Shown here in pieces: positions 15,430-22,360 of a DNA stretch of 32,519 nt. The stretch is from positions 1-32,519 of the forward strand of contig CAJUMY010000016.1 in assembly GCA_910587685.1 (NCBI GenBank), in the 5' to 3' direction. Numbering within the stretch: position 1 is the stretch's first letter; each line of letters starts with the position of its first letter. The translations under genes were made by a program, and so were the position numbers. This DNA comes from an uncultured Christensenellaceae bacterium (GTDB taxonomy: Bacteria > Bacillota > Clostridia > Christensenellales > UBA3700). Under the pieces are notes generated by a model. It saw only the letters and a list, made by a program, of their open reading frames with translations. It did not search any database and had not been told where the DNA came from.

Positions 15430-17748
15430 ATGGAAAAGATCTCTGGATTTATTGTCAAACGGCGATGGATAATACTTTTGATTTTCATTGCGATGATCGT
15501 TTACTGCGCTTGCTCCATAGGTCTAGTCGAAGTCGAAAGGTCGATTACAAATTATCTTCCCGAGGACACCGACACGAAAAAAGCGCTCGATATCATGGAA
15601 AAGGAATTCGTCACGTATGGAACTACGAGGATCAACGTGTCGGACGTTGCGTACGACGAAGCGGAAGAGCTTTCGGCGCGTATAAGGGAGATCGACGGCG
15701 TCAAAGAGGTAGTATTCGACGGGAGCGAAGCCCATTATAAGGACAGGCACGCTCTCATATCCGTAACGTTCGCGTACGAGACTAGCGACGCGAGAGCGGT
15801 AGAGGCGTATAACGAGGTCATCGCTTCGCTTGAAGGATACGATATTTCCATACCTACTTCGCTGTTGCCGTCATACGAACTTTACGCGGATTCGCTGGCT
15901 AAGGATATGAAGCTGATAATCGGGCTTGCGGCTATCGTTATAGTCGTCGTACTGATATTCACGTCTAAGAGTTTTGCCGAAGTATTGGTCTTTCCGTTCG
16001 TGTTCGGAATAGCGGCGCTTCTCAATATGGGCACGAATTACTGGTTCGGCAAGATATCGTTCGTATCCAATTCGGTATGTATAATACTTCAGCTTGCTCT
16101 CGCTATAGACTACTCGATAATACTTTGCCATCGCTTTACGGCGGAAAAGGAAAGATGCGACGATATAGGCGAAGCAATGGTTTCTGCCCTTTCAAAAGCT
16201 ATTCCCGAGATACTTAGCAGCTGCCTTACGACGATATCGGGTCTGTTGGCGCTAGTTGCGATGCAGCTCAAGTTAGGGGCGGATCTCGGACTTGTGCTCG
16301 CAAAGAGTATCGCATTCAGTATTTTAACGGTAATTTTCCTGATGCCGACGCTACTGCTTCTTTTCTCGAAGTTCATGGACAAGTCTAAGCATAGAAGTTT
16401 TGTTCCGAAGATAAGTTTCTTGGGAAAGGGAGTCGTCAAAGCCGCCAAGATACTCCCCGTTATATTCATATGTCTTATCACGGTATTCGGCGGACTTTCG
16501 ACAAAGATAGATTATACGTATGTCCTTAACAACATAGAATCGGGCAAGCCTACCGACGCGCAGATAGCGATAAAGGAGACTGAGGAGATCTTCGGTATAG
16601 ATAATATGCTCGTCGTGCTCGTGCCCGTAGGAGATTACGAAAAGGAAAGACAGGTGCTCGAGCGAGTGGGCGGAATGAAAGAGATAACGTCGGCGCTTGG
16701 AATAGCTAATATAGAATTCGAAGAAGGGATATACGTAACAGACGGTATGACGTATAGCGAATTTAGTAATTTGACGGGCATAGACGCAGCTTTGTCGCGA
16801 AGACTGTTCGACGCCTACAGGATAATAAACGGTATCGGCGGCAGTACGGAGAGTATGGAAGTTCCTCTTATCGACGTTGCGATATTCGGAGTGAGGTTGA
16901 TAGATAGCGGAATCATAGGTTTGGGAGAAGAGGACAGAGCGACTCTTGAAGAGATAAAACCGCTCATAAAAGATGCGGACGACCAGCTCATAGGCGATAG
17001 GTACTCGAGGCTCGTTTTCAATCTCGATATGCCGATAGAGGGCGAAGAAACTTTTAGAACGATCGACGAGATAAAGGAAAGCGTAAAACAGCTCTATCCC
17101 GACGCGATACTCGCGGGAGAATCGATAAACGCGTACGATCTGAGGGCATCCTTTCAATTCGACAATTTGATAATAGGATTGCTGACGGTTGCGTTCGTAT
17201 ACGCGATATTGCTCTTTACTTTCAAATCGTGGGGTTTGCCGCTTCTTCTTGTCGCGATAATACAGGGAGCTATATATATCAATTTCGGACTCGTTCCGCT
17301 ATTTGGGAAGAATTTCTTTTTCTTCATATATCTGATCGTTAGCGCGATACAGATGGGCGCTACCATCGACTACGCTATACTGATGACTAATCATTATAGA
17401 GAGGAGCGGGCGACTAAAGATAAGAAGACAGCGGTAATAGAAGCTATCAACGCAAGTTTCCCGACCATCATTACTTCCGGTACGATAATGACGGTCGCGG
17501 CGTTCCTCGTGGGTATCATTGCGAGCGATCCGCTCATTTCGTCGCTCGGTATGTGTCTCGGAAGAGGCACGATAATATCCATTATATCCGTTATGACGGT
17601 GCTTCCCGCGACGCTTTATCTATTCGAGGGCGTTATAAAGAAGACTTCGTTTGGAAGGAAGAGAAATAGTTCGCCGCCTCCTTACGCGGTTTGCGACGTC
17701 GACGGCGGTTTTCTCGAGGACAGCAGAAAGGCGTTTGACGAAGAATAG
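15430..17748 (+). CDS. MMPL/RND-family membrane transporter
   Basis: A large integral membrane protein probably exporting lipids or hydrophobic compounds using the proton gradient. It has the duplicated RND layout: TM1 (about 13-33), an extracytoplasmic loop (34-160), a TM block (about 161-315), TM7 (about 342-360), a second loop (about 361-580) and a second TM block to about 735. The second helix block of each repeat carries the family Asp-Tyr motif (AIDYSI at 225-230 and ATIDYAI near 650) followed by a charged arginine loop. At 772 aa it is typical of Gram-positive MMPL proteins. AAGGAG precedes the ATG. No partner gene (periplasmic adaptor or TetR regulator) is nearby. The substrate cannot be told. 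Confidence 0.88.
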   Translation: MEKISGFIVKRRWIILLIFIAMIVYCACSIGLVEVERSITNYLPEDTDTKKALDIMEKEFVTYGTTRINVSDVAYDEAEELSARIREIDGVKEVVFDGSEAHYKDRHALISVTFAYETSDARAVEAYNEVIASLEGYDISIPTSLLPSYELYADSLAKDMKLIIGLAAIVIVVVLIFTSKSFAEVLVFPFVFGIAALLNMGTNYWFGKISFVSNSVCIILQLALAIDYSIILCHRFTAEKERCDDIGEAMVSALSKAIPEILSSCLTTISGLLALVAMQLKLGADLGLVLAKSIAFSILTVIFLMPTLLLLFSKFMDKSKHRSFVPKISFLGKGVVKAAKILPVIFICLITVFGGLSTKIDYTYVLNNIESGKPTDAQIAIKETEEIFGIDNMLVVLVPVGDYEKERQVLERVGGMKEITSALGIANIEFEEGIYVTDGMTYSEFSNLTGIDAALSRRLFDAYRIINGIGGSTESMEVPLIDVAIFGVRLIDSGIIGLGEEDRATLEEIKPLIKDADDQLIGDRYSRLVFNLDMPIEGEETFRTIDEIKESVKQLYPDAILAGESINAYDLRASFQFDNLIIGLLTVAFVYAILLFTFKSWGLPLLLVAIIQGAIYINFGLVPLFGKNFFFFIYLIVSAIQMGATIDYAILMTNHYREERATKDKKTAVIEAINASFPTIITSGTIMTVAAFLVGIIASDPLISSLGMCLGRGTIISIISVMTVLPATLYLFEGVIKKTSFGRKRNSSPPPYAVCDVDGGFLEDSRKAFDEE

Positions 17749-17792
17749 GCGGCAGTATCTCGGAAATTTTCAAGCGAAGAGAGCGTTAACTG

Positions 17793-17846
17793 CGACAAAA
17801 TAATAAGCGGACGGTCTTAGAATAAAGACCGTCCGCTGTCGTTTTA
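17793..17846. terminator. bidirectional terminator between the MMPL gene and the small minus-strand gene
   Basis: A 13-bp perfect stem (17806-17818 with 17825-17837), possibly lengthened by CGACA/TGTCG outside it. GTTTTAT follows on the plus side, and the minus side is also T-rich (TATTATTTTG). It can end both the transporter transcript and the convergent small gene. Confidence 0.8.
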
Positions 17847-17909
17847 TCTATATTGCGTATTTGAAAAATCAATGAAAAATCGGCGATCGAAGCCATAAAG
17901 GACGCTATT

Positions 17910-18056
17910 TTAATTCCTCGCCCGTTTGGATGTTAAAGCGAAGATGTTTCGAAACGCCGTTTCCAGTGAAAAATGCTCGCATTTGTCGGCAGTCGCAATA
18001 TACGTCTTATTATCCGCTCTGTATTTTATCCTGTAAGAAAGGGAATTGATGTCCAT
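17910..18056 (-). CDS. small 48-aa protein of unknown function
   Basis: I do not recognise a family. The product starts MDINSLSYRIKYRADNK and ends SKRARN; it is basic, has one Cys (residue 26), and no membrane segment or signal peptide. Support for a real gene is strong for its size: AAGGAG (18068-18063) lies 6 bases before the ATG, and a perfect consensus promoter (TTGACA, 17 bases, TATAAT) lies 54 bases before the start. A terminator follows. Its promoter faces away from the zinc-efflux operon promoter with only 70 bases between the -35 elements, so joint control by the ArsR repressor is possible, but no matching operator is seen on its side. It could be a small regulatory or stress protein; that is a guess. 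Confidence 0.65.
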   Translation of the reverse strand: MDINSLSYRIKYRADNKTYIATADKCEHFSLETAFRNIFALTSKRARN

Positions 18057-18109
18057 TGAAAACTCCTTGCGATTTTATTTACTGATAACAGATTTAGTAT
18101 TCAAAATAT

Positions 18110-18138
18110 ATTATAATATAACTTATGGTAGTTGTCAA
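18110..18138 (-). promoter_or_regulatory. perfect consensus sigma-A promoter of the small minus-strand gene
   Basis: Read on the minus strand: TTGACA (18138-18133), 17-base spacer, TATAAT (18115-18110). Both boxes match consensus exactly, which is rare and implies strong basal expression. Confidence 0.9.
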
Positions 18139-18207
18139 TATGGGATTTAATGCTTTTTTCGACGCCGAAGATACTCTAAAAATATTTTGAAAATTTTTGA
18201 AAAAGCG

Positions 18208-18236
18208 TTGACAAAACTATAATAATGTCATATACT
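18208..18236 (+). promoter_or_regulatory. sigma-A promoter of the zinc-efflux operon
   Basis: TTGACA (18208-18213) and TATACT (18231-18236) are separated by 17 bases. The start point falls near 18243, on the edge of the operator dyad at 18249-18264, as expected for ArsR-type repression. Confidence 0.85.
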
Positions 18237-18248
18237 GTAACTGAACAT

Positions 18249-18264
18249 TTGAACAATGCTTCAA
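18249..18264. promoter_or_regulatory. candidate ArsR/SmtB operator in the arsR promoter region
   Basis: TTGAA and TTCAA are inverted around six bases, inside a longer direct repeat TGAACATTTGAACAA. The TGAAC core is the usual half-site for SmtB/CadC-type repressors. It overlaps the presumed start of transcription. Confidence 0.6.
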
Positions 18265-18281
18265 TTATTGGAGGCCGTGTG

Positions 18282-18629
18282 ATGAACGAAACGGAAAAGA
18301 ATCACGATAAGTATGCTTTTATTATAGAGAAGATGCCCGACGAAGATACTGTGTATTCTCTTGCGGAACTCTTTAAGGCGTTGGGCGACCCTACAAGAGC
18401 CAAGATATTGAGCGCGCTCCGTATACGCGACCTTTGCGTAGGAGAGATAGCTGAAATATTGGGAATGACCGCATCGGCGGTATCTCATCAGCTTAGAGTT
18501 TTGCGCGGCATCAAACTCGTTAAAGGCGTAAAAGACGGAAAGGAAGTGAAATATTCGCTCGACGACGAACACGTGACTATCATAATGGAATGCGGTCTTA
18601 CGCACGTTAAGCACGCCGTTTCTAAATAA
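18282..18629 (+). CDS. ArsR/SmtB-family metal-sensing repressor, probably zinc type
   Basis: A 115-aa winged-helix repressor that should leave DNA when it binds metal. The helix-turn-helix VGEIAEILGMTASAVSHQL lies at about 53-71. The alpha-5 metal site of the SmtB/CzrA type is complete: Asp95, His97, His108 and His111, in the spacing D-x-H-x10-H-x2-(E/H). The alpha-3N cysteine pair of cadmium sensors is not complete: only Cys52 is present, with Gly where the second Cys would be. This favours a Zn/Co sensor. I chose ATG 18282 (GGAGG 7 bases upstream) because the in-frame ATG at 18225 lies inside the promoter. Downstream genes are a metallochaperone and a Zn/Cd-type ATPase, as expected. Metal identity is inference from ligands. 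Confidence 0.88.
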   Translation: MNETEKNHDKYAFIIEKMPDEDTVYSLAELFKALGDPTRAKILSALRIRDLCVGEIAEILGMTASAVSHQLRVLRGIKLVKGVKDGKEVKYSLDDEHVTIIMECGLTHVKHAVSK

Positions 18630-18674
18630 ACCGTATAATGCAGGGAAGCGTCCCTGTTTTTTCGGACATTATAT

Positions 18675-18690
18675 TTGAATAATTGTTCAA
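18675..18690. promoter_or_regulatory. second ArsR/SmtB-type dyad between arsR and the chaperone gene
   Basis: TTGAATAATTGTTCAA is a near-perfect 16-base palindrome (one mismatch between arms) of the same TGAAC type as the upstream operator, with a further half-site ATGTTCAA at 18699-18706. It lies 105 bases before the HMA gene and may be an internal operator giving the chaperone and ATPase their own metal-regulated promoter. Confidence 0.6.
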
Positions 18691-18795
18691 TAAAAGAAAT
18701 GTTCAAAGATTAGAGCCGAAATGTTATCTTACGAAAGACGATACTTTCGAAGATTATATATAAATATTCACTAAAATACAAAACGGAGGTTTTTT

Positions 18796-19014
18796 ATGAA
18801 AAAGAATTTCAAACTCGAAGATTTAGACTGCGCGAATTGCGCTATGAAGATGGAGCGCGCTATCGCCAAAATAGACGGCGTCGACGCGGTGAGCGTCAAT
18901 TTTATGGCGCAGAGAATGACGATCGAGGCTGACGAAGAGAATTTTGACGCCATAATGGAAAAGGTCGTTAAAGCGTGCAGAAAGGTCGAACCCGATTGCA
19001 AAATAATAAAATAA
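18796..19014 (+). CDS. stand-alone HMA metal-binding protein (metallochaperone)
   Basis: A 72-aa ferredoxin-like HMA domain. The metal loop reads LDCANCAMKME (Cys12 and Cys15), which is the DCxNC(A) form of Zn/Cd/Pb-transporting ATPases rather than the MxCxxC of copper chaperones. AACGGAGG precedes the ATG. It sits 71 bases before the ATPase, which itself lacks an N-terminal HMA domain, so this is best read as the ATPase's HMA domain split off as a separate protein, delivering metal in trans. The pairing is inference from position and motif. Confidence 0.9.
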   Translation: MKKNFKLEDLDCANCAMKMERAIAKIDGVDAVSVNFMAQRMTIEADEENFDAIMEKVVKACRKVEPDCKIIK

Positions 19015-19085
19015 AATTAGAATCGGGTCGCAGCGCGATAACTTTCGATATGAGGGATAAAATAAGTTTTATAGGGAGAGGTCAA

Positions 19086-21002
19086 ATGAAAAAAGTGACT
19101 TTAAGCAAAAAAGAAAAGAAGAATCTGACGAGGATAGCGATATCGCTCATAGCTTTCATTACGGTACTCGTCGTTGATAAAATAATCGTTTTGGATAGAA
19201 TAACGGACAGCGACTTAGGCTGGCTCCTTCCGTTTTCACTCTACTTTGCGATATATATTATCATCGGTTACGACGTTTTGCTGAAGGCGGCAAGGAATAT
19301 TTTCCACGGGCAGGTGTTCGACGAGAATTTCCTTATGGCGGTAGCGACGCTCGGAGCATTTTCACTCGGAATATATACCGGCGTATCGGGGAAAGCTATC
19401 GAAGGTTTCGACGAGGCGTGCGCGGTGCTGTTGTTCTATCAGGTCGGAGAATTTTTTCAAAGTTACGCGACGGGAAAATCGCGTAAGTCTATAGCTTCGC
19501 TCATGGATATACGTCCCGATTACGCGCTGGTCAGACGCGACGACGGCGTCATACAAAAGATAGATCCGAGCGAAGCTCGCGTCGGAGATATAATAGTTGT
19601 GAATCCGGGAGAAAGAGTGCCGCTCGACGGCATTATAGTGAAGGGAGAGACGTCGCTCGATACTAAGGCGTTGACGGGAGAATCTTTGCCCCGTGAAATA
19701 TCGGAGGGGGAGAGAGTTATAAGCGGCTGCGTTAATCTCACGGGACGAATAGAAATCGAGGTTACGAAAGAGTTTTACGATTCTACCGTATCAAAGATAT
19801 TGGAGCTCGTTGAGAACGCTTCTCAAAGAAAGTCGAAGGCGGAGAATTTTATAACTAAATTTTCCCGTTATTACACTCCGATAGTGGTGTGCGCGGCATT
19901 ACTCATAGCTATCGTTCCGAGCATAGCGACGGGCAGATGGTTCGATTGGATATACAGGTCTCTGAGCTTTCTCGTAGTATCTTGTCCGTGCGCGCTCGTT
20001 ATATCCGTACCTCTCTCTTTCTTTATGGGAATAGGCGCGGCGTCGAAATACGGTATCTTGGTCAAAGGCTCGAACTATATCGAGAAATTGGATAGAGCGG
20101 ATACTTTCGTATTCGACAAGACGGGAACTCTTACAAAAGGCAATTTCGCAGTTAGCAAAACCATTCCCGAAAGCAGGAGAGAAGAAATACTGACGATCGC
20201 CGCAATAGCGGAAAAAGGCTCTTCTCATCCTATCGCGCGTTCCATAATTTCCGCGTACGGAAAAGACGTTAATGACGATTATACCATTATTAACGAGGCC
20301 GGTTGCGGTATCGTCGCAAAAAAAGACAGTGAAGAGATATACTGTGGCAACGCGAAGCTCATGAATAAATACAACGTTGAGTTTAAGGAAGAGGAAGAAG
20401 TCGGAAGTATCGTATATGTAGCTAAGAATAAGGAGTTCATAGGTTCGATTCTTATAGAGGACGAGATAAAGGAAGAAACCAAGAGCGTTATTGCCGAGCT
20501 TGCGGGTATGGGAGTCAAGACCGTAATGCTTACCGGAGATAACGAAGCTACGGCAAAAAAAGTCGCTTCCGAAATAGGACTGACCGACTACAAGGCGTCT
20601 CTTCTTCCGCAGGACAAAGTAGAAAGTATCGAGAATATGCTCGGAGAAAAGAAAAAAGGCGACGCGCTTTGTTTCGTGGGCGACGGCATTAACGACGCTC
20701 CCGCGCTGATGCGTTCCGATATAGGTATCGCAATGGGAGGAGTTGGGAGCGACGCCGCGATAGAGGCGTCGGACATAGCGCTCATGCAGGACGATTTGAG
20801 GGGACTTCCCATAGCTAAAAAGATATCGAGAAAGACTATGCGGATAGTTTTCGAGAATATTATCGTATCTATTGCGGTCAAGGTTTTGATAATGATACTG
20901 TCGGCTTTGGGGTTCGCTTCGATGTGGATAGCAGTGATAGGTGACGTTGGCGTTGCGATACTTGCAATACTAAACGCAATGCGCGTAGGAAGGAAACTTT
21001 GA
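19086..21002 (+). CDS. P1B-type heavy-metal ATPase, Zn/Cd/Pb group (ZntA/CadA-like)
   Basis: Pumps Zn2+ or Cd2+ out of the cell. All core motifs are present: TGES (197-200), metal-binding CPC (300-302) in TM6, phosphorylated DKTGT (344-348), the SSHP motif with His381-Pro382, and GDGINDAP (532-539). The last helix has the P1B-2 pattern D-x-G and N-x2-R (Asp620, Gly622, Asn630, Arg633), which selects for Zn/Cd/Pb rather than copper. There is no N-terminal HMA; that is the gene just upstream. At 638 aa it is the size of such HMA-less pumps. I chose ATG 19086 (GGGAGAGG upstream) over an earlier in-frame ATG at 18975 that overlaps the chaperone gene. A palindromic terminator follows. Confidence 0.93.
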   Translation: MKKVTLSKKEKKNLTRIAISLIAFITVLVVDKIIVLDRITDSDLGWLLPFSLYFAIYIIIGYDVLLKAARNIFHGQVFDENFLMAVATLGAFSLGIYTGVSGKAIEGFDEACAVLLFYQVGEFFQSYATGKSRKSIASLMDIRPDYALVRRDDGVIQKIDPSEARVGDIIVVNPGERVPLDGIIVKGETSLDTKALTGESLPREISEGERVISGCVNLTGRIEIEVTKEFYDSTVSKILELVENASQRKSKAENFITKFSRYYTPIVVCAALLIAIVPSIATGRWFDWIYRSLSFLVVSCPCALVISVPLSFFMGIGAASKYGILVKGSNYIEKLDRADTFVFDKTGTLTKGNFAVSKTIPESRREEILTIAAIAEKGSSHPIARSIISAYGKDVNDDYTIINEAGCGIVAKKDSEEIYCGNAKLMNKYNVEFKEEEEVGSIVYVAKNKEFIGSILIEDEIKEETKSVIAELAGMGVKTVMLTGDNEATAKKVASEIGLTDYKASLLPQDKVESIENMLGEKKKGDALCFVGDGINDAPALMRSDIGIAMGGVGSDAAIEASDIALMQDDLRGLPIAKKISRKTMRIVFENIIVSIAVKVLIMILSALGFASMWIAVIGDVGVAILAILNAMRVGRKL

Positions 21003-21050
21003 GGAGTTGAACGTTCTGCGCCGACTGTGAGAATTGATTTTAGATATATC

Positions 21051-21080
21051 AAAAGGAGGTCTCCTAGGAGACCTCCTTTT
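21051..21080. terminator. perfect 30-base palindrome, terminator after the ATPase gene
   Basis: Bases 21051-21080 read the same on both strands (AAAAGGAGGTCTCC, TA, GGAGACCTCCTTTT). In RNA this gives a 13-bp stem with a four-base loop and four U's. It likely ends the zinc operon. The arm contains AAAGGAGG, an ideal ribosome site, which would be hidden in the hairpin. Confidence 0.65.
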
Positions 21081-21210
21081 GCCGTTACGTCGGAAATTAT
21101 GAAATTATCGAATAAAAGGGCGATAGTTTCATTTACGAAAAACGGAAATAATTATTATAGGAGAGGGAAATACTCCGTAATTACGTTGAATAAAAGAAAA
21201 TTATTGCTAC

Positions 21211-21240
21211 TTGACTCGAAAGAGAATATGGGGGTATAAT
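21211..21240 (+). promoter_or_regulatory. sigma-A promoter of the 3-hydroxyacyl-CoA dehydrogenase-like gene
   Basis: TTGACT (21211-21216) and TATAAT (21235-21240) are separated by 18 bases, 34 bases before the ATG at 21274. Confidence 0.8.
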
Positions 21241-21273
21241 TAACGTATAAAATATTATAAGGGGAGTTTTGAT

Positions 21274-22218
21274 ATGAAATTACAAAACGTCGTTGTTGCA
21301 GGAGGCGGAGTATTAGGCAGTCAGATAGCGTTTCAGGCTGCGTATTGCGGATTTGACGTTACGATATGGCTGAGGAGCGAGGGCAGTATTACAAGAACTA
21401 AGCCGAAGCTCGCTCAGCTGAAAGAAACGTATATCGACACTATCGAAAAGATGGCGACGCCCGAGGGTAAAACCGCCGCGGTTTGGGCTATGGGTATAGC
21501 CGACGCCGATACGTTCGATAAGGCGAAATGTATCGAAAGCGTAGAGAAAGCGTTTAACGGGATAAAGCTCGAACTCGATATCGAAAAGGCGGTAAAAGAC
21601 GCCGATATCGTGATAGAGTCTATGGCGGAAAACGTTGACGATAAGATAGCTTTTTATAAAAAACTTGCGCCGTATCTGCCGGAAAAGACTATAGTCGTAA
21701 CTAATTCTTCGACGCTTTTGCCGTCGAAATTCGCAAAGTATACGGGAAGGGCGGAAAAGTATCTGTCGCTGCATTTTGCGAATTCGATATGGAAGAACAA
21801 CACTGCCGAAATAATGAGCCAGTCAAAGACGGACAAAAAGTATTTCGGTGCGGTAATGGACTTCGCGAAGGATATAAGAATGATAGCGCTGCCTGTGCTT
21901 AAGGAAAAGTCAGGGTATCTTCTCAATTCAATGCTTGTGCCGCTTCTTTTCTCAGCGATGGATCTCTACGTCAACGGGATCTCAGACCCCGAAAGTATAG
22001 ATACCGCTTGGGTAAGAGGAACGGGTTCGCCCAAAGGTCCGTTTAGGATACTCGATACGGTCGGAATAACGACGGCGTATAATATCGTCAAGATGTACGT
22101 GAAGATACCGTCGTTCTTAGCTCCTTACAACTTTAAGGGAATGGAAAAGATGCTGAAGGCGATGATAGAGAGCGGAAAGCTCGGGATGTCGTCGGGCGAA
22201 GGATTCTATAAGTATTGA
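21274..22218 (+). CDS. 3-hydroxyacyl-CoA dehydrogenase family protein
   Basis: An NAD-dependent dehydrogenase of the 3-hydroxyacyl-CoA dehydrogenase fold (314 aa). The N-terminal Rossmann loop is VVAGGGVLGSQIAFQAA (about 7-23). Conserved family segments follow: DADIVIESMAEN, TNSSTLLPS and the catalytic His in LSLHFANSIWKNNTAE (normally HFFNP), then a helical C-terminal domain with KSGYLLNSMLVPLL and PKGPFRILDTVG. This HFAN variant is, to my memory, a common Gram-positive subfamily annotated only by fold; the true substrate is unknown. There are no other beta-oxidation or butyrate genes nearby, so a fatty-acid role is not supported by context. AGGGGAG precedes the ATG. It has its own promoter and terminator. 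Confidence 0.85.
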   Translation: MKLQNVVVAGGGVLGSQIAFQAAYCGFDVTIWLRSEGSITRTKPKLAQLKETYIDTIEKMATPEGKTAAVWAMGIADADTFDKAKCIESVEKAFNGIKLELDIEKAVKDADIVIESMAENVDDKIAFYKKLAPYLPEKTIVVTNSSTLLPSKFAKYTGRAEKYLSLHFANSIWKNNTAEIMSQSKTDKKYFGAVMDFAKDIRMIALPVLKEKSGYLLNSMLVPLLFSAMDLYVNGISDPESIDTAWVRGTGSPKGPFRILDTVGITTAYNIVKMYVKIPSFLAPYNFKGMEKMLKAMIESGKLGMSSGEGFYKY

Positions 22219-22263
22219 TAGCAATTAGTATTATTGGCTTTGATTTTATATATTGCGATAAAA

Positions 22264-22308
22264 AATACGCCTCGAGCGAAACTGCTCGGGGCGTATTATG
22301 TTTTTTAA
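22264..22308. terminator. bidirectional terminator between the dehydrogenase and the M60 gene
   Basis: A 14-bp stem (22264-22277 with 22284-22297, one G-T pair) and a 6-base loop. ATGTTTTTTAA follows on the plus side; on the minus side the hairpin is followed by TTTTTTATC. A second short hairpin GCGCG/CGCGC (22323-22336) followed by TAGTTTTT lies next to it. Confidence 0.85.
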
Positions 22309-22360
22309 TAGCTCATTATTTTGCGCGGATACGCGCTAGTTTTTGCGTAATAGGTTTATA

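Noticed and set aside
21027..21239. 70-codon frame running through the palindromic terminator
   Set aside because: It is read through a terminator and a promoter region, is AT-rich and lacks a family.
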